A DNA stretch of 64,000 nucleotides from an uncultured Caldilineaceae bacterium (GCA_958295915.1 OY282381.1:1324722-1388721); one strand, 5' to 3'. Positions 47,808 to 60,463 are shown, numbered from the stretch's first letter. Translations and numbers: made by a program. Notes: generated from the sequence alone by a model not told the origin.

Positions 47808-48791
47808 ATGCAGACCGCACAGGATTTCACGCGTGGCGTACTGGACAATGTCGGCGATGTGATCGTTGGCAAAGATGAGGTGATCGAGCATCTTCTCATT
47901 GCATTGCTATGCGAAGGGCATGTCCTGCTTGAGGATGTGCCCGGCGTCGGCAAAACGATGATGGCCCGCGCCCTGGCCATAAGCTTGGGGGTAGACTTTC
48001 GCCGTCTGCAATGCACGCCGGATCTGTTGCCCAGCGACATCACTGGCACCAGCATATTCAACCAGGAAACGCGCCAGTTCCAATTCATTGCCGGCCCTGC
48101 TTTTACCCATATTCTGTTGGCGGACGAGATCAATCGGGCCACGCCGCGGACTCAGGCTGCTTTGCTGGAGTGCATGGGAGAGCAGCAGATCACCGCGGAT
48201 GGCGTGACCCGCCCCCTACCTCGGCCCTTTATGGTGATCGCCACCCAGAATCCAGTGGAATACGAGGGCACCTTTCCCCTGCCGGAGGCGCAGCTGGATC
48301 GCTTCTTGTTCAAACTCAATCTTGGCTATCTATCGGATGAGGAAGAGGGGCAAATGTTGCTCAATCTGGGGCGCCGACATCCCATCGAAACTCTGGAGGC
48401 GGTGGTGGAGGGTCAGGCTCTGCCGGAGCTTGCGGAACAGATATGGCAGGTGACGGTTGCCGACAGCATCCGCGAGTATATCGTCGGGCTGGTGCAGTCC
48501 ACACGGCGCCACGCCGACTTGGCGCTGGGGGCCAGCCCGCGGGGATCCTTGGCCCTCTATCGAGGCGCCCAAGCGCGGGCGGCATTGCGAGGCCGCGCGT
48601 ACACCCTGCCGGATGATGTGCAGGCCCTGGCGCCCCTGGCTCTGCCCCATCGTTGCATTGTTCGCTCGGACGCGGCTCTGCGCGGGCGTACGGCTGAGCA
48701 GATCATATCCGAGCTGTTGGAAGAAATCGCGCTCAATTTGGGCGAAGAGATAGGGGATGGGTCGCCATCCGTCACCGGGCTGCATGTTTGA
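47808..48791 (+). CDS. MoxR family AAA+ ATPase
   Basis: 327 residues, ATG after CAGGAG. Walker A EDVPGVGKTMMARAL, Walker B ILLADEINRATPRTQ, sensor 1 VIATQNPVEYEGTFPLPEAQ. This is the MoxR proper subgroup that pairs with DUF58 proteins; distinct from the CoxD-type ATPase at 38258. Its stop overlaps the DUF58 gene. Predicted chaperone of a membrane or metal-centre protein; substrate unknown. Confidence 0.92.
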   Translation: MQTAQDFTRGVLDNVGDVIVGKDEVIEHLLIALLCEGHVLLEDVPGVGKTMMARALAISLGVDFRRLQCTPDLLPSDITGTSIFNQETRQFQFIAGPAFTHILLADEINRATPRTQAALLECMGEQQITADGVTRPLPRPFMVIATQNPVEYEGTFPLPEAQLDRFLFKLNLGYLSDEEEGQMLLNLGRRHPIETLEAVVEGQALPELAEQIWQVTVADSIREYIVGLVQSTRRHADLALGASPRGSLALYRGAQARAALRGRAYTLPDDVQALAPLALPHRCIVRSDAALRGRTAEQIISELLEEIALNLGEEIGDGSPSVTGLHV

Positions 48792-50013
48792 TCTCTTTTT
48801 TCTCCTGCTCTTTTTGTTTGGATTCGCCGTTTTTTTGCGGATGGATTGGATCTACTATGTGTTCTATGTAGTCGGGGGCGTCTGGTTGATCAGCCATTGG
48901 TGGACTCGGCGCAGCTTGCGTAATCTGAGCGTCTCGCGACGCGTGCCGGCCAAAGCCTTTGCTGGCGAAACCATTCGTAGCGATGTCAACTTTCACAACC
49001 GCAGCCGTCTGCCGATCCCCTGGTTGCGTTTACAGGAAACGATCCCCATTGATCTGCGATCTGTCGATCAGTACAGCACGGTCATCAGCATCGGCGGGCG
49101 TTCCATCACGCAACGCCGCTTTACATTGCACTGTCACCGTCGAGGCTATTATGAGATGGGCCCTCTCAGCCTGTATACCGGGGATCTGTTTGGATTTGCC
49201 GAATCCTCGTGGCAGGAGACGAGGGCGCACTATCTGACGGTCTACCCCAAAGTCTATTCTCTGGCCGATCTGGGGCTGCCCAGTCTGCTTCCTTTCGGCA
49301 CTATGCGCAGTCCCCAGCGCCTGTTTCAGGATCCTACCCGTATGGCTGGGGTGCGTCCGTATGCCAGCGGCGACAGTATGCGCCATATTCACTGGCGGGC
49401 CAGCGCCCATGAGGACGCGCTGCTTGTCAAGAAATATCAGCCATCAATGGCCCTCAGCACGACGGTCGTACTCGATCTGGATCGCAGCGCCTTCCCCTAT
49501 CGGGAAGAATACAGCGGCAGCGAATGGGCGGTCGTTCTGGCGGCCTCTCTGGCCAGCCATGTGGCTGAACAGAGGCAGGAGGTGGGATTTCTCAGCAACG
49601 GAGAGGATCCGCGTTCTGGCACAGAAGCCCTACGCATTCCCTCCCGGAGCGGACGCGGTCATCTGATGGGGATACTCGAGATCCTGGCGCGTATTCAGAT
49701 GCGGGACATGAGAAAGGAGGAGGACACGTCCAACCCGGAAGCGGAGTGGATCTCTCCGATTTCTCTGCCGCAGTGGCTGCCGGAACGGGTGACGCATCTG
49801 GGCTGGGGCTCGACTCTGCTGGTGGTGACACCCCGCCTGACGGAGCCGCTGGTTTGGACGCTGCACAGCATGTATCGACGCGGTCTCAATGTCTATGCGC
49901 TGGCCTGCACACTTCAGCCTCAATTCAAAAGCGTGCAGCGGCAGGCGGATGCGCTAGGCGTCGTCGCCCATCAGGTTATCTGGGAATCGGACCTGATCAA
50001 GTTGCAGACATAG
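48784..50013 (+). CDS. DUF58 domain protein
   Basis: 409 residues from the ATG at 48784, overlapping the MoxR stop by 8 nt. Two N-terminal hydrophobic segments (FFLLLFLFGFAVFL, IYYVFYVVGGVWLI), a beta-rich middle, then the DUF58 motif PYASGDSMRHIHWRASA near 210 and a VWA-like region. Usual partner of MoxR ATPases. Third gene follows after 11 bp. Confidence 0.9.
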   Translation: MFDLFFLLLFLFGFAVFLRMDWIYYVFYVVGGVWLISHWWTRRSLRNLSVSRRVPAKAFAGETIRSDVNFHNRSRLPIPWLRLQETIPIDLRSVDQYSTVISIGGRSITQRRFTLHCHRRGYYEMGPLSLYTGDLFGFAESSWQETRAHYLTVYPKVYSLADLGLPSLLPFGTMRSPQRLFQDPTRMAGVRPYASGDSMRHIHWRASAHEDALLVKKYQPSMALSTTVVLDLDRSAFPYREEYSGSEWAVVLAASLASHVAEQRQEVGFLSNGEDPRSGTEALRIPSRSGRGHLMGILEILARIQMRDMRKEEDTSNPEAEWISPISLPQWLPERVTHLGWGSTLLVVTPRLTEPLVWTLHSMYRRGLNVYALACTLQPQFKSVQRQADALGVVAHQVIWESDLIKLQT

Positions 50014-50024
50014 ATGAAACACAG

Positions 50025-51683
50025 ATGACACAAACGGACAGATCCGGCCCGCACTCCAGCTTTGACCATGCCTGGCAGGACTCTCTCCTGCGTCCGGCCA
50101 TGATCGCTGCGCTTGTCGGCTGTATTATTGTGGCGTTGATTTCGTTTATTCAACAGATCGCGCCCGATCTCCCTGCGGCCTATGTCGGGATTCTGCGCAT
50201 CACATCGATTGGCGCGGCGCTTGTAGGTGGGTACACCACCACAATATTGGTGCGTCCGGCACAACGCCAGCGACGAACAGCGACGTTTCGTCTGGCGGAG
50301 ATCGGTCTGATTCTTGTCATCACTCGCATCGCGCTTTGGTCGACGGTGGAGGGTTGGCCGGTTCTGGAGTCGATGTTCTTGCAGCCGTTTGCGGTTCTTC
50401 TGACGTTGCGATTCGTGGTGAACGCCATTCTGATACTGATCGCCTGGGGCATGGCGGTATTGGTGACCAATGACTTTCTGGCCATGGCCCTCCAAGCGGA
50501 CGAGTTGTTGCATATGGAAGCCGTGCCCAGGGAGTTCAGCGGGTACGATCATCGCATTCAGAGCGATCGTCGGGCGCTGGTGCGCCGTTTCAGCGAGCGT
50601 TGGGCGTTGGGCGGGATGCTGCTGATCGCGGTGACTGCGGCCAGTCAGGTCGGGATGGGCGCGAACGGATTCTTTGCGCTCATACGCCAGGATATCGCTG
50701 GCGGAGTCATCGGGGCGGCGATCGTTTACTTTCTGCTGGGGCTGCTGTTGTTGACATTCGGCAATCTGGCTGCGCTGAGAGCCAAGTGGCGTCTGGAAAA
50801 GCTGCCCAGTGAAGCCACGATTGTGCGCAACTGGCCATTTTATGCCTTCGGGTTGTTGCTGGTGGTGGCGACTGTCGCCTTTTTGATGCCGCTAGGCGGG
50901 ACATTTCGTCTGGCCCAGTTTCTGGGGCTGATGATACAGGGGCTGTCCGGCGTGGTCTACCTGATTCTGGGTCTACTGATGGGCCTGCTTGCCCTGTTGT
51001 TCGGCGGAGGAGAGGAACCCGCGGAGGAGCCGGCCGCTCCTCCGGCAGAAACGATGCAGCCGATGGCCGAGCCGAACCAGATGCCTGAGACGCCGCCTTG
51101 GCTGGGGGGCACGGTTTTCTGGATCTTTGTGGCTCTAGCGCTCGGTTACGCAGCCTATATTTATCTGCAGGGGCGGGGCGTACACTTCCATTTGCTGCTG
51201 GCCTGGCTGCGGCAGTTTCTGCGCGGCTGGCAACAGATTGGCAACGCATTCAGCGAGTGGCGAGCGAAGGCGCTGTCGCCGCAGGCGGAAGAGAAAGCCA
51301 AAACTCGCCGCTCGCGCGTGCGCCGCTGGCTGGACGCTCTGATGCTTGGTCGTTTGCCCCCTGATGAGCAGGTACGGTATTTTTATCTTTCGACACTGGA
51401 AAACGCCGCCGAGCATGGCATACGCCGACGTCCCGGTGAAACGCCACATCGGTTTGAGGCCCGTCTGGCGAGCGAAATCGACAGCGAGGATGAAGCTGCC
51501 ATCTCTGAACTCACGGCCGGCTTTGTGCGGATTGAATTTGCGCGGCAAAGCACGGCGGTTACAGCAGTGCCCCTTTTGAAAAGGGCCTGGGCGCAGATAC
51601 AGGGCGCGCTTACGCGACTGCGCTCAGATCAACCATCTGGAAGCGGCGGCAAACAGACTGAACAGGAGGATGAATCCATCTGA
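50025..51683 (+). CDS. Polytopic membrane protein with C-terminal DUF4129 domain
   Basis: 552 residues from the ATG at 50025. About eight hydrophobic segments up to residue 400 (MIAALVGCIIVALISFI, YFLLGLLLLTFG, GVVYLILGLLMGLLALLF and others), a Pro/Glu-rich loop, then a cytoplasmic DUF4129 domain near 455-535 (VRYFYLSTLENAAEHGIRRR then GETPHRFEA). In many genomes MoxR, DUF58 and DUF4129-containing transglutaminase-like TgpA form one system; the transglutaminase core is not seen here. Confidence 0.85.
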   Translation: MTQTDRSGPHSSFDHAWQDSLLRPAMIAALVGCIIVALISFIQQIAPDLPAAYVGILRITSIGAALVGGYTTTILVRPAQRQRRTATFRLAEIGLILVITRIALWSTVEGWPVLESMFLQPFAVLLTLRFVVNAILILIAWGMAVLVTNDFLAMALQADELLHMEAVPREFSGYDHRIQSDRRALVRRFSERWALGGMLLIAVTAASQVGMGANGFFALIRQDIAGGVIGAAIVYFLLGLLLLTFGNLAALRAKWRLEKLPSEATIVRNWPFYAFGLLLVVATVAFLMPLGGTFRLAQFLGLMIQGLSGVVYLILGLLMGLLALLFGGGEEPAEEPAAPPAETMQPMAEPNQMPETPPWLGGTVFWIFVALALGYAAYIYLQGRGVHFHLLLAWLRQFLRGWQQIGNAFSEWRAKALSPQAEEKAKTRRSRVRRWLDALMLGRLPPDEQVRYFYLSTLENAAEHGIRRRPGETPHRFEARLASEIDSEDEAAISELTAGFVRIEFARQSTAVTAVPLLKRAWAQIQGALTRLRSDQPSGSGGKQTEQEDESI

Positions 51684-51687
51684 GCGC

Positions 51688-51737
51688 GGAAAGTTTCTGG
51701 TTTTTAATTTCGAGTCACTGCGGTTATGGCAATTTCA
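51688..51737. repeat. TTTCTGGTTTTTAATTTCGAG-type repeat
   Basis: TTTCTGGTTTTTAATTTCGAG (21-nt block read in parts) and TCACTGCGGTTATGGCA, weak relatives of the CAGTGG family tails at 33255-33280. Confidence 0.4.
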
Positions 51738-51742
51738 GCGTT

Positions 51743-51771
51743 TTGACTACGCTCTGATAGATTGCTATAAT
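51743..51771 (+). promoter_or_regulatory. Sigma70-type promoter of rpsA
   Basis: TTGACT (51743-51748), 17-nt spacer, TATAAT (51766-51771), about 90 bp before the rpsA start. Near-consensus. Confidence 0.85.
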
Positions 51772-51862
51772 AGACTTACGCAAGTAGTCAGCACAGGTTG
51801 GTAACGATGGGTCATCAACACAGTGCTGGGATCAATTCCGTATTCCACACTTGGACAATTCG

Positions 51863-53218
51863 ATGATGTCAGAGTCAGATCAGTTTGGCGACGAATCCGA
51901 AAATTTCAACGACGAGTCTATCGATGATGAGCAGAATGCAGATGAGATGCTTTTTGAACAGTATCTCGCCGAAGAGGAGGAGATCAGCCTGCCGGAGCGC
52001 GGCGACCTACGCGAAGGCGTCGTTGTAGAGATACGCGCGAATGAGTTGCTGGTTAACATTGGCGCCAAGCGGGATGGCATTGTGCCTCAGTCGGATCTGA
52101 ACCGGCTTGATCCCGAGTTTGTGGGCCCTCTTGCAGAGGGGGCAACGGTGCCGGTGGTCGTCAGTAAACTGACGACTGACGAAGGCATGCTGGTATTGAG
52201 CATTGCGGACGCCTTGCAAAAGCAGGATTGGCTTACTGCTGAAAAGATGCTTGACAGCGGCGAAATTACGGTCCGCCAAGTTATCGGTTACAACAAAGGT
52301 GGTCTGCTGGCCGATTTCGGCCATCTGCGGGGCTTTATTCCGGCTTCTCATGTGGTGGGTCTGCCCCGCAACATGAACGAAGAGCAACGCAATGAGCGGC
52401 TGCAACAGATGGTCGGCCAGGATCTGCCGGTGAAAGTAATTGAGGTGGAACGACAGCGACGGCGGCTGGTGCTTTCCTACCGTCTGGCTGAGCGGGAATA
52501 TCGCGCCGGTCGCAAAGCGCAGCTGTTCCAGGAGCTCGCTGTCGGCACTGTTGTGGAGGGCGAAGTGCGCAGTCTGCGCCCCTTCGGCGCTTTCGTCGAT
52601 ATCGGCGGGGCGGACGGGCTGCTCCACGTCAGTGAGATCGGCTGGACGCCTGTCAGCCATCCCCGCGATGTGCTGCGGGTGGGCGAGCGCGTTGAGGTAG
52701 AGGTGCTGCGCCTGGATTCGGAACGCAGCCGCATTGCTCTCAGCCGTAAACGGCTCCTGTCGAATCCGTGGGAAAGCATTGAGGAACGCTACAAACTGGA
52801 CGATACGATTCTGGTTACCGTCACTCGGGTGATCGATTTTGGCGCATTCGCCCAGCTTGAACCCGGTATCGAGGGACTGATTCACATCAGCGAATTGGCC
52901 GACATCACCGTTGCCGAACCCCTCAAGATGGTCGGTCCCGGCGATCGCATCCCTGTCAAAATTCTGCGCATCCAACCGGAACGGCAGCGCATTGGTCTGA
53001 GCCGACGGCAGGCGGATGAAATTGTCGGGCAGGCGTTGCTGGAATCGGAAGCGGATAGGGTGCATGCTGACGAGCCGGAAGCGCCTGCGGAGAGAACGGC
53101 GGAGACTGAAGCGGCGCACAGTGCGGACACAGAGGCAGATTCTGCCATAGTGGTTGAGGAAGCGGCTGAGACAACAGAGCCAGGTGGCCAAGCGGCGTCT
53201 GATGAAGCGGCCTCTTGA
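51863..53218 (+). CDS. rpsA: Small ribosomal subunit protein bS1
   Basis: 451 residues; ATG 51863 or 51866 cannot be separated, and a TTG at 51851 is less likely. An acidic N-terminus is followed by four S1 (OB-fold) domains near 35-105, 120-185, 205-275 and 295-365 (for example GEVRSLRPFGAFVDIGGADG and TRVIDFGAFAQLEPG), then an acidic Ala/Glu-rich tail. Four to six S1 repeats are usual. Binds mRNA on the 30S subunit. Own promoter upstream. Confidence 0.93.
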   Translation: MMSESDQFGDESENFNDESIDDEQNADEMLFEQYLAEEEEISLPERGDLREGVVVEIRANELLVNIGAKRDGIVPQSDLNRLDPEFVGPLAEGATVPVVVSKLTTDEGMLVLSIADALQKQDWLTAEKMLDSGEITVRQVIGYNKGGLLADFGHLRGFIPASHVVGLPRNMNEEQRNERLQQMVGQDLPVKVIEVERQRRRLVLSYRLAEREYRAGRKAQLFQELAVGTVVEGEVRSLRPFGAFVDIGGADGLLHVSEIGWTPVSHPRDVLRVGERVEVEVLRLDSERSRIALSRKRLLSNPWESIEERYKLDDTILVTVTRVIDFGAFAQLEPGIEGLIHISELADITVAEPLKMVGPGDRIPVKILRIQPERQRIGLSRRQADEIVGQALLESEADRVHADEPEAPAERTAETEAAHSADTEADSAIVVEEAAETTEPGGQAASDEAAS

Positions 53219-53286
53219 TTTACTTGATTTATATGATAAAGATGATGAACTGCCGTTATCACGGCAATCAGATGAATCAGTGGTCG
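53214..53286. repeat. AT-rich GATTTATATGATAAAGATG repeat
   Basis: TTGATTTACTTGATTTATATG, AAAGATGATGAACTG and AATCAGATGAATCAGTGG. Overlaps the rpsA stop. Same family as 32136, 39238 and 40900. Confidence 0.72.
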
Positions 53287-53310
53287 GATGACGGGAGCTG
53301 AAAGGGATTT

Positions 53311-53340
53311 TTGCATCAGCAGGGTTCCATCGAGTATACT
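53311..53340 (+). promoter_or_regulatory. Possible promoter of rpsU
   Basis: TTGCAT (53311-53316), 18-nt spacer, TATACT (53335-53340). Confidence 0.55.
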
Positions 53341-53413
53341 AACGTGTATTCCCGTTCGAAACTGAGAGTTTTTGCACGGATACAGTGCGGATTTTCAAGG
53401 TGAACGCATGTTT

Positions 53414-53458
53414 AGTCTGCCAGTCTGTTGGAAACAGTATAGGCTGGCAGGCTTGTTT
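53414..53458 (+). terminator. Hairpin followed by T-run in the rpsU leader
   Basis: Arms AGTCTGCCAG (53414-53423) and CTGGCAGGCT (53444-53453), one G-U, with TGTTTTG after. Inner CTGTTGGAAACAG adds pairing. Located between the putative promoter and the rpsU start, so it may be an attenuator, not an end terminator. Confidence 0.6.
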
Positions 53459-53488
53459 TGTTCGATTTGCACTACTGTCCCGGAGGGG

Positions 53489-53692
53489 GTGAGTTCGATT
53501 AGCGTTGAATTAAGGCCTGGCGAATCCCAGGAAAGTCTTATGCGCCGGTTCCGCAAGTCGGTGGCTGAATCGCGTATCTTGCCCATCGTACGCCAAAAGC
53601 GCTGGTTTACGTCCAAGAGTGAGGTGCGCCGCATCAACAAACAGAAGGCGATTCGGAAGGCCCGGCGCAATGCCGCTCGCGCCTTTCGTTGA
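53489..53692 (+). CDS. rpsU: Small ribosomal subunit protein bS21
   Basis: 67 residues from the GTG at 53489: ISVELRPGESQESLMRRFRK, ILPIVRQKRWFTSKSE and a basic tail with RRINKQKAIRKARRN match bS21. GGAGGG is only 2-3 nt away, which is short. An in-frame ATG at 53408 would add 27 residues encoded by the hairpin region and is unlikely. A small 30S protein involved in initiation. It sits between rpsA and infA. Confidence 0.88.
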   Translation: MSSISVELRPGESQESLMRRFRKSVAESRILPIVRQKRWFTSKSEVRRINKQKAIRKARRNAARAFR

Positions 53693-53751
53693 GCACCGTA
53701 CATACTGAGGCAGATTAACTGCCAGCCAAACACGCTCACTGATGGAGGTTT

Positions 53752-53967
53752 ATGGCTGAGGAAATACTCACACTAGAGGGTAAAGTCGTCGAGGCCCTGC
53801 CGAACGCTCAGTTTCGAGTGGAATTGGAGAACGGCCATATTGTCCTGGCCTATCTGTCCGGCAAGATGCGCAGAAATTACATTCGCGTGTTCCTCGGCGA
53901 CAGAGTGAGAGTCGATATGAGTCCCTATGACTTAACACGCGGACGCATTACATATCGGCGCAAGTAG
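53752..53967 (+). CDS. infA: Translation initiation factor IF-1
   Basis: 71 residues, ATG after GGAGGTT. Single S1/OB domain: [36 protein letters not shown] and [18 protein letters not shown] match IF-1. Binds the 30S A site during initiation. Here it is next to rpsU and not in the usual ribosomal-protein cluster with rpmJ. Confidence 0.95.
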   Translation: MAEEILTLEGKVVEALPNAQFRVELENGHIVLAYLSGKMRRNYIRVFLGDRVRVDMSPYDLTRGRITYRRK

Positions 53968-54088
53968 CGGCGCGATCTACGCCGGGCGCAATCCGGCTCT
54001 GCGCGCCGCATGGACGCGCGGCTGGCATTTCTGCATTCAGAAGTGCGGATGTTGTCTGTCAAAAATCAATGTCTGTGGTTGGACGCAT

Positions 54089-54118
54089 AACCGGGAATGG
54101 GGACGTTCCCGGTTTTTT
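54089..54118 (+). terminator. Rho-independent terminator after infA
   Basis: Stem AACCGGGAA/TTCCCGGTT with an 8-nt loop followed by TTTT. It lies 120 bp after infA and also faces the convergent NUDIX gene. Confidence 0.85.
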
Positions 54119-54132
54119 GCGTGTGGGCCAGA

Positions 54133-54594
54133 TCAGAAGCGTGGCAGACATTGGATCGCGGCTACGGCATCCTCCACAAAAAGCCGCTCGGCCTCGAAGG
54201 TCAGATGGTTGCTCGCGCCCATAAGAGGCGTCCACAGGACTTGAAACTGCTGTTCGTCTTGTGGGGGCCGAGGCGTCTGCCGCGCGGACAAGAGTTGCAT
54301 GAGGAAATAGTGTTCATCGCGGATATAGCGCGCGCCCTGGTAATCGAACTCGACAGTTCGTCGGCCCAGATCTGCCAGAATGCGCAGATCACAGTAGCCT
54401 GCCTCTTCGCAGGTTTCCCGGAGAGCGGCTTCTTCCGCGCTCTCGCCAGGCTCGATATGCCCCTTTGGTAGCCGCACTTCTGAGCGGGTGGGCCGGTCGA
54501 GCAGGAGCAGATATAGTTCTGCGGCTGGCAGGTGAGAGATGATATTCTTTTGCGCTACAACTCCGCCGGCGGAGCGGTATTGAATGATCTTCAC
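54133..54594 (-). CDS. NUDIX hydrolase
   Basis: 153 residues from a GTG start. Nudix box GHIEPGESAEEAALRETC then EEAGY near 45-68 matches GX5EX7REUXEEXGU. It hydrolyses a nucleoside diphosphate derivative. The N-terminal SAGGVVAQ is typical for Ap4A hydrolase or MutT-like members; no more precise call is possible. Divergent from rsmG with a 28-bp gap. Confidence 0.88.
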   Translation of the reverse strand: MKIIQYRSAGGVVAQKNIISHLPAAELYLLLLDRPTRSEVRLPKGHIEPGESAEEAALRETCEEAGYCDLRILADLGRRTVEFDYQGARYIRDEHYFLMQLLSARQTPRPPQDEQQFQVLWTPLMGASNHLTFEAERLFVEDAVAAIQCLPRF

Positions 54595-54622
54595 TTCGTG
54601 GCTCCTGTGCTAAAATGCTCTC

Positions 54623-55354
54623 ATGCACACTTTGATATCCGGGGCGGATGCTTTACGCATTCCACTCGCCGTCGAACAGGTGGAACAGTTTGGCGTCTAC
54701 GCCGCTCTGCTGGCCGAGTGGAACCAGAAGATGAATCTAACGGCGATCACAGACTGGGAAGGCGTGCAAACGAAGCACTTTCTGGACTGTCTTGTCGGGC
54801 TGCCTCTGATCGCAGAGGAAATCGGCGCGTCTTTGCCGCCGAAACGGTCGTTGGATTGCATTGATATCGGCACGGGCGCCGGTTTCCCTGGTCTGCCCTT
54901 GAAGATCGCATGGCCTGGTCTGAAGCTGACGCTTGTGGACGGCACGGCCAAGAAGATACGTTTTCTGAACGAAGTCGCGCGCGCGCTGGCGCTTGAAAAC
55001 GTCGAAACCGTTCAGGGTAGGGCTGAAGAACTCGGTCGCCATCATCGCTTTCGCGGCCAGTTCGATCTGGTGACGGCCAGAGCCGTAGCGCGGCTCAATA
55101 CGCTCGCCGAATATCTGTTGCCGTTCGTGCGTCGGGGCGGATTGGCGGTTATTTACAAGGGGCCGGGCGCGGCTGAGGAGTTCATTGAGGCGCGCAAAGC
55201 CATTGAGCTGCTGGGCGGAGAAACGGTTCGCTTTGCGCCGGTGCAGGCGCCGATGCTGGACGAGGAGCGGCGTATTCTTCTGATCAGAAAGGAGCGCAAG
55301 ACTCCCAAACGTTACCCCAGGCAGCAAGGGTTACCCCGCAAGAATCCTCTATGA
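54623..55354 (+). CDS. rsmG: 16S rRNA (guanine527-N7)-methyltransferase RsmG
   Basis: 243 residues. SAM-binding motif IDIGTGAGFPGLPLKIAWP (about 77-95), FDLVTARAVARLN (about 150-162), RRGGLAVIYKGP near 172. Length is typical. TAAAAT 7 nt before the ATG may be a -10, implying a very short leader. Convergent with rex. Confidence 0.93.
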   Translation: MHTLISGADALRIPLAVEQVEQFGVYAALLAEWNQKMNLTAITDWEGVQTKHFLDCLVGLPLIAEEIGASLPPKRSLDCIDIGTGAGFPGLPLKIAWPGLKLTLVDGTAKKIRFLNEVARALALENVETVQGRAEELGRHHRFRGQFDLVTARAVARLNTLAEYLLPFVRRGGLAVIYKGPGAAEEFIEARKAIELLGGETVRFAPVQAPMLDEERRILLIRKERKTPKRYPRQQGLPRKNPL

Positions 55355-55376
55355 TGGCGTGCGGCCCACTGGCCGC

Positions 55377-56018
55377 TCAACGCAGATAATAGGTCATGTG
55401 CTGGAAATGGATGACCGGGTCGATATATTCCACTCGCACGCGTGGCGGCACAGCAAGGGTAATGGGGGCATAACATAAGATGCTGTTGAGTCCGGCTTCG
55501 ATAAGTTGTCCGGCCACCCGCTGGGCCGCGTGGGCGGGGACGGCCATCACTGCAATCTGCGCATTGGAGATGACAAGCCGCTGCTTGAGATCGGCGAAAT
55601 CTTCTATTTGCAACCCATCGCCGATCGGCTGCCCGATCTTTTGCGGATCTTCGTCCATGACTGAGACGATGCGAAAGCCGCTCGATTCGAACTCCTGGTA
55701 GTTGGCAATGGCTGTGCCCAGGGAACCGGCGCCCACCAGAATGACTGGCCAGATGCGATCGACGTTGAGGATCTTCTGCAACTGCTGGCACAGAAACGAG
55801 ATATTGTATCCTGTGCCCTGCTTGCCGAATTCACCGAAATGGCTCAGATCTTTGCGAATCTGCGCTGAGCTGATGCCCAGGTGTTCGCCCAACTCCTGGC
55901 TGGAGGTCACTTCTCGCCCTTCATCCGCCAACAGGCGCAACGTGCGCAGGTAGACTGGCAATCGTCCGATGACGATGTCAGGAATGGTGAACTTACTTTG
56001 CGCTTTTTCGTCTTTCAC
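55377..56018 (-). CDS. rex: Redox-sensing transcriptional repressor Rex
   Basis: 213 residues from a GTG at 56018, chosen because it gives the normal Rex length and leaves a start just before [16 protein letters not shown]. The frame is open further upstream to a GTG at 56135 (252 residues). Winged-helix domain at 10-75 with [22 protein letters not shown], Rossmann domain with [13 protein letters not shown]. Senses NADH/NAD+ and represses fermentation or respiration genes. No clear Rex operator was found in the window. Confidence 0.92.
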   Translation of the reverse strand: MKDEKAQSKFTIPDIVIGRLPVYLRTLRLLADEGREVTSSQELGEHLGISSAQIRKDLSHFGEFGKQGTGYNISFLCQQLQKILNVDRIWPVILVGAGSLGTAIANYQEFESSGFRIVSVMDEDPQKIGQPIGDGLQIEDFADLKQRLVISNAQIAVMAVPAHAAQRVAGQLIEAGLNSILCYAPITLAVPPRVRVEYIDPVIHFQHMTYYLR

Positions 56019-56348
56019 CGCTGCGTTGTCGCTTTCCTCGGCCAGGAGTTGGAGAAGATTTGCGGTGGGCGTTGGCGCCACATGGGGACATGTGGCGCAT
56101 GGTTGGTTGCGAAATGATTCTGGCGATCTTATCACAATCCAGCTTGGAGAGCAATCCCTTCAGGCAGGGGGGGTTGATTGCCTGGCCCACAATTCGGCAC
56201 TCGTCTTCACGCCGTTGTCTGCAGCGAACGAGGTGACAACATCCGCATTATCAGCCTGCGGAAGCGAATCTGCGAGAGGAGAAAGAGCATGAGCTGGCCT
56301 GCGATTTCTTTGATCTTCTGTTCTTCGCTCTCTGTCAAGCATAAACGA

Positions 56349-57149
56349 TTACCCATAGGCGCCGTGGGGCAGGAATCCGAGCAGGCGCCGCAGCCTGTCA
56401 TCCGCGCCTGCATACACGCGCTCCGGCATGGTGTAGTTCATAAACGGGTAGTATTTATGGCCGACGATCCGGCGCGCGTAGGTGACCTGTGTGATAGAGC
56501 GGGTGCGTTGGCTGCGATTGGGGCCACCTCGATGCCACACTTGATTGTTGAAGAGGATGACGCTGCCGGCCGGCCCCAGATTGTAGTGGATGCGCTCCTC
56601 CCATTCTGTGCCCTGCAGCTGTCGGGGCGGGCTGGCGCCGAACAGGTGTGAGCCAGGAATCACTTCGGTGCCGCCGTGTTCGACTTCGGTGACATCGGTC
56701 AGGTAGAAGTTGGCGGTGAAAAACAGTACGGGCAGATGCACATTCGCAGGCGCTGTGCCGTCTGTGATGATGTAATGGGGCCGGTCGTCCTGATGCCAAC
56801 TGTCCAGCCCACCACCGGGCGGAGAAATAAAGGAGTTATTGTGGATCACATGGCAATCTGGCCCGATCAGAGCTTCGGCCAAAGAGATCATTGGCTCCAT
56901 ATCGAACAGGCGCAGATTGGCGGCGCTGGTTTCAAACAGGCGATGGGCCAGGTGGGCGCGTTCACTCCTGGCATTTAAGCCATTGGGATTCTCCCGCAGC
57001 GCCCACTCCAAATCTGTCCGCAGCGCGGCGGTCCAGTCTGGCGGCAGCATATTACGCAGGAACAGACAACCGTCGCGGTGGAACTGATTCACCCAAGCCT
57101 CCAGCTGTTCATCGCTTACTTTTTCATTTGCCAGATAACGAGTATCCAT
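56349..57149 (-). CDS. Phytanoyl-CoA dioxygenase (PhyH) family protein
   Basis: 266 residues. Fe(II)/2-oxoglutarate oxygenase: SWHQDDRPHY gives the HxD pair near 118-120, and NNQVWHRGGPNRSQRTRS gives the distal His near 203 and the 2OG-binding Arg. Substrate unknown; PhyH paralogues are abundant in Chloroflexota genomes. Isolated from the flanking rex and glyS genes by 200 and 105 bp. The 56,135-56,349 stretch holds nothing recognisable. Confidence 0.88.
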   Translation of the reverse strand: MDTRYLANEKVSDEQLEAWVNQFHRDGCLFLRNMLPPDWTAALRTDLEWALRENPNGLNARSERAHLAHRLFETSAANLRLFDMEPMISLAEALIGPDCHVIHNNSFISPPGGGLDSWHQDDRPHYIITDGTAPANVHLPVLFFTANFYLTDVTEVEHGGTEVIPGSHLFGASPPRQLQGTEWEERIHYNLGPAGSVILFNNQVWHRGGPNRSQRTRSITQVTYARRIVGHKYYPFMNYTMPERVYAGADDRLRRLLGFLPHGAYG

Positions 57150-57253
57150 TGATTCCTTCCGTTTGGCGTGATTCTTGGCTATATCTCAGTGGTATATTTT
57201 GGGGATTGGCCGTTGGGTCGGGGGCGGCCAGGCGGGTGAGGTTGGCGCAAGGC

Positions 57254-60361
<3,108 letters not shown>

Positions 60362-60407
60362 TGGTTCGTCTCATTCTGTTCATCAGGAGGGTCTGTCGGG
60401 TCTCTGA

Positions 60408-60432
60408 TTGGCTTGATTTATAGGATGAAGAT
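60408..60432. repeat. Short AT-rich TTGATTTATAGGATGAAGATG repeat
   Basis: GGCTTGATTTATAGGATGA then AGATGAA, a short relative of the 53214 copy. Confidence 0.5.
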
Positions 60433-60463
60433 GAATTGGTGGTCGCGGAGGCGCATTCAACAT

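Noticed and set aside
56018..56160. Rex operator near the rex gene
   Set aside because: TTGTGATAAGATCG is only half of the expected TTGTG-N6-8-CACAA palindrome.
60446..60460. Further copy of the GCGCCTC palindrome
   Set aside because: Only the GGAGGCGCATTCAA half is present; the other arm is missing.
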